Below are positions 1 through 5,398 of a DNA stretch of 6,368 bases, piece by piece. Source of the stretch: Candidatus Nomurabacteria bacterium RIFCSPLOWO2_12_FULL_46_14. Its GTDB lineage: Bacteria > Patescibacteriota > Minisyncoccia > Phycocordibacterales > UBA9973. How positions within the stretch are numbered: the first letter of the stretch is position 1; every line of letters begins with the position of its first letter. The notes beneath the pieces were generated by a model. The model ran no database searches, was not told the DNA's origin, and saw only the letters and a list, made by a program, of their open reading frames with translations. The stretch spans positions 1 to 6,368 of the forward strand of contig MFVV01000025.1 of NCBI GenBank assembly GCA_001786225.1, read 5' to 3'. The position numbers were made by a program, and so were the translations under genes.

Positions 1-695
1 CAGTCATAAAGGTCTTTTAAATATTCGACATTTTCTGCGTTATTCTTACCGGCTATACTTGTCAAAAGTTCGAGATACTCGCTGATCTCACGCGCATACA
101 TGTCCGCATATTCGGCGGCGATATTTTCCGGCTTCTCCTCGTGGTAAAATTTCGCGCCGCCTTCCCCGAAAGCGTTTCTGTATTTTTCGGGGATCACCCA
201 TGGGCTATGGACCGAGTAAGTATGGAAAAATAAGAAAAAGTCGTTATCTTTATTTTCTTCCAGCCAGTACAAGATGTCGTTTTCCGGCATGATTGCTTTT
301 CTTTTGCCGAAACCCCTGTTTATGGAATAATAATCAAATCCTCGCGAAAAACCGAGTTTACCGTAGAGATTGCCTCCGTCAGTGAAAGCCGCCGTGCGAT
401 ATCCGTTGTTCTTGAGTATTTCGGCAAGTATGGGCGTTCCGGAATCTGCGACCTCTGCGCGGCAACCGCTTTTAGCGCCGCTTATGTTCGATGTGACACC
501 GTGGTAGGTCGGATAGCGCGAAGTCATTATGGACATGAATGAGGGAGCCGTAAGATACGCTTGGCTGAAGCATTTTTTGAAACGAACCCCTTTTTGCGCC
601 AAAGCGTCGATATTCGGCGAAGTATTCCGCCGATAACCGTAACACCCGAGATGGTCGGCGCGCAGGGCATCTATGCCGATTAAAATGACGTTCAT
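1..695 (-). CDS. Sulfatase-like hydrolase/transferase, alkaline phosphatase superfamily (N-terminal part, runs off the left edge)
   Basis: Reading from the ATG at 695, 231 codons are open to the window edge, so the C-terminal half is not visible. Residues 4-21 (ILIGIDALRADHLGCYGY) are the sulfatase-family opening, with metal-binding Asp9 and a second Asp at 14. Residues 25-31 (TSPNIDA) and 58-66 (TSRYPTYHG) are also classic family segments, as is HTYSVHSP at 158-165. The nucleophile segment reads LTAPSF (48-53). In true sulfatases this position is the Cys or Ser converted to formylglycine (C/S-x-P-x-R); here it is Thr49 and the following Arg is Phe53. Thr at this position is known in phosphate-ester enzymes of the superfamily and in many unassigned sulfatase-like proteins. 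The substrate could therefore be a phosphodiester, with action as a hydrolase or phosphotransferase on a glycan; this is inference. There is no N-terminal signal peptide, so the visible part looks cytoplasmic. No Shine-Dalgarno sequence precedes the start. Confidence 0.9.
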   Translation of the reverse strand, partial: MNVILIGIDALRADHLGCYGYRRNTSPNIDALAQKGVRFKKCFSQAYLTAPSFMSIMTSRYPTYHGVTSNISGAKSGCRAEVADSGTPILAEILKNNGYRTAAFTDGGNLYGKLGFSRGFDYYSINRGFGKRKAIMPENDILYWLEENKDNDFFLFFHTYSVHSPWVIPEKYRNAFGEGGAKFYHEEKPENIAAEYADMYAREISEYLELLTSIAGKNNAENVEYLKDLYD

Positions 696-696
696 T

Positions 697-718
697 AGTA
701 TCACAATAGTATCACAAT
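697..718. repeat. Perfect tandem duplication of an 11-bp unit (2 copies)
   Basis: The unit agtatcacaat occurs at 697-707 and again at 708-718, directly abutting the start of the sulfatase-like gene. Read on the minus strand each copy contains TGTGATACT, which resembles an extended -10 element (TGnTATAAT). The duplication may therefore supply overlapping weak promoters or a protein-binding site. No good -35 lies at the right distance, so a regulatory role is only a possibility. Confidence 0.6.
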
Positions 719-727
719 AAAACATTC

Positions 728-756
728 TTTACGAATTAAAAAGCCCGCACTATACT
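728..756 (+). promoter_or_regulatory. Candidate sigma70-type promoter for the CapK-like gene
   Basis: TTTACG (728-733) and TATACT (751-756) are separated by 17 bp and match the -35 and -10 consensus at 4 of 6 and 5 of 6 positions. Transcription would begin near 763, only about a dozen bases before the ATG at 776. That leaves a very short leader with no Shine-Dalgarno sequence. The pairing is by eye and AT-rich spacers give such matches by chance, so this is a moderate call. Confidence 0.4.
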
Positions 757-775
757 TTACTGTGTCGAATGAAAT

Positions 776-2101
776 ATGAATTTTGTTTCTAAATTAGCAG
801 GTTATCTGATAATTCACCCCCCGTATCGGGGAGTCAATGCCTTGCCGAAGTCCGTTTTTGATATTGCATGGAATATGTTCTTAAATATTGACAGGTGGTC
901 TTTTTCCCGGTTCGAATATATGGAGCACGAAGAGGCAGAAAGGATCCGGGGGAAAAAGCTTGGCGGGCTTTTAAAATTTTCACAGGAGAATACAAAATAT
1001 TGGGGCAGTCTCATAAAAACGGATCCAGCAAAGGATCCGTCTCTGACCCTACGCTCCCTGCCGGTGTTTGACCGGGAAACGCTCAAAAGAAACAACCTCT
1101 CAGTCTTTGAGGCTTCTTATTCGCCGGCGTGGAGAAAAGACCGTATCAGCACTTCCGGCACTTCAACTAATTCGCCAGTAGTATTTTACGGCGATAAGCT
1201 TAACTTTTTAAGGATGGAAAGCGCGATGCTACACATATTCCGCCTTAAGAATGGAGATAATCTTATGCGGTTTAATCTGGAATTCCCGCCATACAGGCCG
1301 ATGGGGACGCTTTTTTCCGTTAACTTTGCGATGCAAAATAGCGCGAACATTGTGAAAAACACGCTAAATGTTTTAAATAAAAAAAAGATATCGCATTTAC
1401 TCGGCCCCGCATCGTCGGTTCTTAAGCTCGCAATGCTTTCTCGCGAGCATAGAGCCGAATATTCTTTCGTTAAGATTGGCGTTGTCGGAGAGCGCCTGTT
1501 AGAAACTGACAGGGCGCTGATAGAAAAAGTTTTTAACTGCGAAGTATTCAATATTTACGCTTCAAAGGAAGCGGGAGGACCATTGGCTTACGAGTGTGAA
1601 AAAAGATCGGGATGGCATATGAATACCGCCCATTTTTTTTGGGAAATCCTTAATGACGACAACAAGGAAGTTCCGTCAGGCGAAGAGGGGAATATTGTCA
1701 TTACAATGTTCGAAAACGAAGTAATGCCGTTCATTCGATATAAAATCGGCGATCGTGGAAGAATAATGCAGGGCGTATGCCCATGCGGGCGCAAAAATCC
1801 GAGGCTGATATTTGAAGGAAGGGATTCTCAATTCGTGAAATTACGCGACGGCTATACCATACCTTTTCATTCCGTAACTCATCTAATCCGGTCATCAAGT
1901 CCGCCAATTGATCAGTTTCAGTTTTTACAAAAAATCCCGGGAGAAATATTGGTTAAAATAGTTCCGTTAATTCCGGTAAGCGATGATGACCTGGATGGTT
2001 TGTCGCGCAAAGCAAATAATTATTTCAGGGGGCGTCTTTCGGTAAAGATAGAGATTACCGATAAAATTCCCGGGAAAAACATGCTTTTTATCCAAGGTTG
2101 A
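776..2101 (+). CDS. CapK/PaaK-family (phenylacetate-CoA ligase-like) adenylate-forming enzyme
   Basis: The 441 residues fit the roughly 430-460 residue CapK/PaaK family found in capsule loci. Members activate a carboxylic acid with ATP, and the acceptor of the capsule-type members is mostly unknown. Visible family segments are LPVFDRETLKRN (95-106), the nucleotide-binding loop region STSGTSTNSPV (125-135), VGERLLETDR (237-246), FNIYASKEAGG plus the following AYECE (258-275), YKIGDRGRI (322-330), the paired cysteines of CPCGRKNPR (335-343), and a C-terminal IPGK (431-434) that could hold the catalytic Lys. The loop differs from the usual TSGSTGxP, being one residue longer and lacking the second Gly. 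The frame is closed by a TGA at 770-772, so the ATG at 776 is the first possible start; no Shine-Dalgarno sequence is present. The protein is soluble and cytoplasmic. Its last 82 bp overlap the opposite-strand glycosyltransferase. Family assignment is sure; the substrate is unknown. Confidence 0.9.
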   Translation: MNFVSKLAGYLIIHPPYRGVNALPKSVFDIAWNMFLNIDRWSFSRFEYMEHEEAERIRGKKLGGLLKFSQENTKYWGSLIKTDPAKDPSLTLRSLPVFDRETLKRNNLSVFEASYSPAWRKDRISTSGTSTNSPVVFYGDKLNFLRMESAMLHIFRLKNGDNLMRFNLEFPPYRPMGTLFSVNFAMQNSANIVKNTLNVLNKKKISHLLGPASSVLKLAMLSREHRAEYSFVKIGVVGERLLETDRALIEKVFNCEVFNIYASKEAGGPLAYECEKRSGWHMNTAHFFWEILNDDNKEVPSGEEGNIVITMFENEVMPFIRYKIGDRGRIMQGVCPCGRKNPRLIFEGRDSQFVKLRDGYTIPFHSVTHLIRSSSPPIDQFQFLQKIPGEILVKIVPLIPVSDDDLDGLSRKANNYFRGRLSVKIEITDKIPGKNMLFIQG

Positions 2102-2961
2102 ATTTTATCCGACATTTTTTCAAATTCCCATCCGCACTGCGTAAAAAAAGAGTCAGCCAAGGCGATAGCCTTAAATTCAAGCTGAGGCAAGTTTTTTGAC
2201 ATATTTTTACGGCGGCTGTTTTTATATTTTTGTGCGAATCGGTACCGTCCTCGTCCGAAATTAAAAAATCTTCTGATAATCTGTACACTGCCCATCGGGT
2301 GGATATGCTTTATGTTATACGGAAGATATAAGAGAACCGCGCCTCCGTCCATAATTCTTTTTTTAAGATCAGTGTCGTCGAAACCGGGATAAGTTATTGT
2401 TTCATCAAAACCGCCGACGGCAGTTAAAATTTCTTTTCTATAAGACATGTTCGAAGTGTTCCCTGCGGGATTTCTTGAAAAAATATTATTGATGATTTCC
2501 TTGTCGATTCTTTCCGGTCCATACCAAATATTCCTCATTTTGAATGTGTGATACCGAGCAAATAGACTTTTATTCAGAATATATGGCGGAAATTCGTATA
2601 AGCCCCCGACACCCGCTACTTCCGGATGTTTTTTATAACCATCTGCCAGCGTTTCAACCCAACGCTCTGGTACAATGCAGTCGTCATCCGTAAATAAAAT
2701 AATTTCTCCCGTTGATAACGCAATACCAGCATTTCTTCCTTTTGAGGGTCCGCCGTTCGTCTGAACCTTATAAATAAAATTAATTTCAGGATGTAGCGAT
2801 TTGAAATTCCCGGCGATTTCACCCGTATTATCGAAGGAGCCGTCATTTACAACTATTATTTCATATTCCGAAGCGGGAATATTCTGCTTTGAGAGAGCTT
2901 CAAGGCAAAGTTTCATTAAATTAGCGCGGTTATATGTCGAAATGACGATTGAGTATTTCAT
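2020..2961 (-). CDS. Family 2 glycosyltransferase (GT-A fold), downstream paralogue
   Basis: This 313-residue protein should transfer a sugar from a nucleotide-sugar donor to a growing glycan on the cytoplasmic side. The GT-A/GT2 fold starts at residue 1 with SIVISTYNRA (4-13), then VVNDGS (37-42), NGGPSKGRNAG (69-79) and the metal-binding acidic cluster TDDD (91-94). The acceptor-side motifs are GFDE (184-187) and GFDDTDL (193-199), where Asp196 is the likely general base. The ATG shares ATGA with the stop of the preceding gene (2958-2961), which suggests translational coupling; a weak GGAAAA lies just upstream. It is a close paralogue of that neighbour. After the point where the neighbour ends, it carries about 27 further residues, including the hydrophobic stretch MFFPGILSVISIF (294-306). 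This tail is encoded antisense to the end of the CapK-like gene. The sugar specificity cannot be read from the sequence. Confidence 0.93.
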   Translation of the reverse strand: MKYSIVISTYNRANLMKLCLEALSKQNIPASEYEIIVVNDGSFDNTGEIAGNFKSLHPEINFIYKVQTNGGPSKGRNAGIALSTGEIILFTDDDCIVPERWVETLADGYKKHPEVAGVGGLYEFPPYILNKSLFARYHTFKMRNIWYGPERIDKEIINNIFSRNPAGNTSNMSYRKEILTAVGGFDETITYPGFDDTDLKKRIMDGGAVLLYLPYNIKHIHPMGSVQIIRRFFNFGRGRYRFAQKYKNSRRKNMSKNLPQLEFKAIALADSFFTQCGWEFEKMSDKIQPWIKSMFFPGILSVISIFTERRPLK

Positions 2962-3857
2962 TTTTCCAGCATTGTCTGATAATACCAGCCCAGGCGCTGG
3001 AATAATGATTCCGTGAACGAAATAAACCTGAACGAAAATTTTTTTCTGGCATTTTCATGTTTTTTTACGGGATATCGAACAGAGTAAGGATTATAGTAAT
3101 AGAATAACTCCGGATTTTTTTTGCAGATATGGCAGAATCCTCGCCCGCGGTTGAAATATTTTCTGACGATCTCTTTCGCGCCAAGAGGCTTTAAGTGTAG
3201 GACATTGTATGGGATATAAAGCAGAGGAAACCCGAGGTCCATGACCCTTTTTTTAAGCTCCAGGTCGATTAAACCCACGAAGCCGACTTTTTCATCAAAC
3301 CCACCGACTTTAATGAGTATGTCCCGTCTGTATGACATGTTCGAAGTATTGCCGGCCGGATTCCTCGAAAAAATATTATTATTGATCTCTTTATCCGAAA
3401 TGCCGCGCTCCTTGAACATGCGGTAAAACATATGGTCCATATAACGAGCATACCAGCTCTTAGCTAATATTTCTTTCGCATTTTCATACCACCCCCCCAC
3501 CCCCGCGACCTCGGGATGTTTTTTATAGCCTTCCGCCAGCGTTTCGATCCAGCGATCGGGCACTATACAGTCGTCATCAGTAAAAAAGACTATATCTCCT
3601 TTTGCGAGAGCTATGCCGGCATTCCTGCCTTTCGACGGCCCTCCGTTTTTCTGCTCTTTATACACAATATTCAGGCCGGGGTGGTTCTTCCGGAAATCCC
3701 TCACGGCTTCCGCGGTGTTATCCGTAGAACCGTCATTTACGATTATTATCTCGTATTCCGAAACGGGAACGCTTTGGTTTGAGAGTGCGTCCAGGCACTG
3801 CCGGAGAAGATTGGCGCGGTTGTAGGTGGATATTATTACGGAGTAAGAGATCGCCAT
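2958..3857 (-). CDS. Family 2 glycosyltransferase (GT-A fold), upstream paralogue
   Basis: This 299-residue GT2 enzyme shows the same order of motifs as its downstream neighbour: SVIISTYNRA (6-15), IVNDGS (39-44), NGGPSKGRNAG (71-81), TDDD (93-96), the shared block FSRNPAGNTSNMSYR (163-177), GFDE (186-189) and the base-bearing segment GLIDLEL (195-201). There Asp198 is kept, but the preceding acidic residue is Ile. A hand count over the first 120 aligned residues gives 84 identities with the paralogue, against much weaker similarity at residues 125-160 and beyond 240. The donor half is therefore conserved and the acceptor half diverged. The C-terminal region is Cys- and Tyr-rich (FCHICKKNPELFYYYNPY, 241-258). 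The start lies one base after the stop of the GT-B-like gene (TAA-C-ATG), without a Shine-Dalgarno sequence, implying one operon and coupled translation. No membrane segment is seen. Confidence 0.93.
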   Translation of the reverse strand: MAISYSVIISTYNRANLLRQCLDALSNQSVPVSEYEIIIVNDGSTDNTAEAVRDFRKNHPGLNIVYKEQKNGGPSKGRNAGIALAKGDIVFFTDDDCIVPDRWIETLAEGYKKHPEVAGVGGWYENAKEILAKSWYARYMDHMFYRMFKERGISDKEINNNIFSRNPAGNTSNMSYRRDILIKVGGFDEKVGFVGLIDLELKKRVMDLGFPLLYIPYNVLHLKPLGAKEIVRKYFNRGRGFCHICKKNPELFYYYNPYSVRYPVKKHENARKKFSFRFISFTESLFQRLGWYYQTMLEK

Positions 3858-3858
3858 G

Positions 3859-5103
3859 TTAAAAAAAAGTTTTAATTATTTTTTGTATTTTTTTGAAGAG
3901 CATTGGTTCCCGGAAAATATTTGATATCGGCATAAAAATATTTTTCAGGCGGTGCTGGAGTACGAAATTTTGCAGCGCGTGGTCTCCGGGATGAAACGCC
4001 AAAACGCTTTTCGGAGAGGGAAGGGTAGAGGGCGAGGCCAAAAAACCAGCCATAGCCGCCGCCGCCCGTTTGTAGGCTGGCTCTGTCCCTATTTCAAAAA
4101 AATTCAACGCAAATTTATTATCAGCCGGTATCGAAGCGTCAAGCGCCTTGTCGATAACGTTACGGAGTTCTGCGGGGCTGAACGCGGCGAATAGGCCGGC
4201 GTCGAAACTTAGATTTTTGCGGGTGGCGTCGGGCACACCGTTTAAAATATTAAATTCATTCGACCATGCGTCCAATACGATGCAAGGTTTTCCGTCCGAA
4301 AGCCATTCCATGACGGCGGCTGAGTTGTCGGAGAGAACGATATTGATAAAAGGATTTAGTTTGCGGATATCAAAACTTTCATCCAGTAATATTATTTCCT
4401 TGTTTAGGGCGAATAAATTTTTATTGCGCTCGGACGTTGCTGATATTTGCGAAAGCTGGACGATTACATTATATTCATCAGTTAACGCATTTATCTCTCC
4501 GGAGAATCCCGCCGGAGAATAGAATACATCCTCGCTCGGCGCAAAGAGGATCGTTTTTTTGTTTTCATCGAGATTTTGCGGCAGTTCATTTTTGGAGTAC
4601 GGTTGCGGGAAATCGAGGTACAAATCGCCTATTTGAACCGTGTTAATGAAAGGCCGCAACAAATCATTAAAATATTTACCGGTAGAGAGCACCATGTCTA
4701 TATTGGAAAAACTAATCGTGGGCCAGTACCCGGGAATGGCGTCATCATAAAAATAGAGTATTCTTTTTTTTCCGTTGAGCGCGGGATGCATGAGAAAAAG
4801 TGATTTTTGCGAATCAAGCAATGCATCATATGGCGAGAAAAAATTTTCAATTTCGTTTATCTCGTTGTCTAAAATATTACCCTCATACTTTCTCCAGGGC
4901 ATATCCCGCGAAGCCATGAAGCGTTCCATCGGCTCCGCATCAAGCGTTTTAATCAGCCTTTTGCCCTGCGCGAATATATTCATGGCAATAGGCGGAATGA
5001 TTATAAATTCCGCGTTTAACTCGCGCGCCAACAGTTCAAAAAGGAAAAAGTCCCGCGGTCGGCGTATAAAAAAACCTATTTTGGCCGCCCTGTGGATAAC
5101 CAT
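3859..5103 (-). CDS. GT-B-fold transferase related to CDP-glycerol glycerophosphotransferases (TagF/TagB-like), first gene of the glycan operon
   Basis: This 414-residue protein is poorly conserved overall, but its C-terminal Rossmann half has the pattern of the CDP-glycerol glycerophosphotransferase family. KTILFAPS (183-190) corresponds to the family's TILYAPT strand. LSDNSAAVMEWLSDGKPCIVLD (257-278) corresponds to the nucleotide-binding tDySS...E...KPii block. An N-terminal half with alternating strands (FFIRRPRDFFLFELLA, 11-26; RILYFYDD, 114-121) fits the other GT-B lobe. The C-terminus is basic and amphipathic (LFKKIQKIIKTFF, 402-414) and could dock on the membrane, as polymer-building enzymes often do. 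An in-frame TAG at 5115-5113 makes the ATG at 5103 the first usable start. It is followed after one base by two GT2 genes. It could instead be a plain GT-B glycosyltransferase acting on a nucleotide sugar; the substrate is not readable. Confidence 0.65.
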   Translation of the reverse strand: MVIHRAAKIGFFIRRPRDFFLFELLARELNAEFIIIPPIAMNIFAQGKRLIKTLDAEPMERFMASRDMPWRKYEGNILDNEINEIENFFSPYDALLDSQKSLFLMHPALNGKKRILYFYDDAIPGYWPTISFSNIDMVLSTGKYFNDLLRPFINTVQIGDLYLDFPQPYSKNELPQNLDENKKTILFAPSEDVFYSPAGFSGEINALTDEYNVIVQLSQISATSERNKNLFALNKEIILLDESFDIRKLNPFINIVLSDNSAAVMEWLSDGKPCIVLDAWSNEFNILNGVPDATRKNLSFDAGLFAAFSPAELRNVIDKALDASIPADNKFALNFFEIGTEPAYKRAAAAMAGFLASPSTLPSPKSVLAFHPGDHALQNFVLQHRLKNIFMPISNIFREPMLFKKIQKIIKTFF

Positions 5104-5125
5104 GCAGCCATTCTAGCTTATTTTA

Positions 5126-5134
5126 TGGTATAAA
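5126..5134 (+). promoter_or_regulatory. Candidate extended -10 promoter for the Cys-rich small protein gene
   Basis: TGGTATAAA fits the extended -10 pattern TGnTATAAT with one mismatch in the hexamer. No convincing -35 lies upstream, as is usual for extended -10 promoters. The predicted start near 5141 would give an essentially leaderless message, because the ATG is at 5145 and no Shine-Dalgarno sequence precedes it. The 41-bp gap to the divergent operon start (5103) must also hold that operon's promoter, for which I found only weak matches. Confidence 0.35.
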
Positions 5135-5144
5135 AAAATATACT

Positions 5145-5387
5145 ATGTTTAAGCGCATCGCAAAATATACGGGTGTTTTTGTGATAATATTGTTGATGTT
5201 TCCGGTGATTTTGGTAAAGTCTGGCTTTGATAAATTTATCAAGCTGTTTTTAAAGGACGACCAGAGCATCCGCAATCGTGCAGTAGACAAATTTGCCGAA
5301 TCTTTATCAAACAATGAGGCGCGAGCCGACGCGATCTTTTCTAGTTGCTCGAGTTGCGGAGGCAGCTGCGGATGCAGTTCCGCCTAA
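5145..5387 (+). CDS. Small membrane-anchored protein with a Cys/Ser/Gly-rich C-terminal tail, function unknown
   Basis: I do not recognise this 80-residue protein. Residues 2-7 are basic (FKRIAK), followed by one strongly hydrophobic segment (GVFVIILLMFPVILV, 10-24). A short amphipathic stretch (FDKFIKLFLK, 28-37), a charged linker (38-63) and the tail FSSCSSCGGSCGCSSA (65-80) follow. The tail has Cys at 68, 71, 75 and 77. With the positive charge at the N-terminus, the likely topology is N-in, or a signal anchor with the tail outside. The arrangement recalls small Cys-tailed membrane proteins such as those beside feoB. The Gly/Ser/Cys tail also resembles the core of azole-modified peptides, but no feo gene or modifying enzyme is in view. 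The real frame is supported by a protein-like layout and a candidate promoter; the gene fills the space between its two neighbours exactly. Its TAA overlaps the opposite gene's TAG. Confidence 0.7.
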   Translation: MFKRIAKYTGVFVIILLMFPVILVKSGFDKFIKLFLKDDQSIRNRAVDKFAESLSNNEARADAIFSSCSSCGGSCGCSSA

Positions 5388-5398
5388 GGGTATTTTTT
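5356..5398 (+). terminator. Weak candidate terminator at the end of the small protein gene
   Basis: GCGGA (5356-5360) can pair with TCCGC (5379-5383), enclosing a smaller CTGC/GCAG stem (5366-5369 with 5374-5377). A run of six T lies at 5393-5398. The T run starts about ten bases after the stem and the stem is interrupted, so this is a poor fit to an intrinsic terminator. Most of the hairpin is also coding sequence for the Cys-rich tail. Confidence 0.2.

Noticed and set aside
814..1794. Several minus-strand open frames lying inside the CapK-like gene
   Set aside because: They run antisense to a strong family match, show no recognisable motifs and have no start signals, so they are shadows of the real frame.
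5109..5111. Alternative ATG eight bases upstream of the GT-B-like start
   Set aside because: It is out of frame with the conserved protein, and the frame it opens carries no recognised sequence.
5123..5314. Minus-strand 63-codon frame opposite the small Cys-rich protein
   Set aside because: It has no motif or plausible start, and the plus-strand frame has a clear membrane segment and Cys tail, so this is taken as a shadow.
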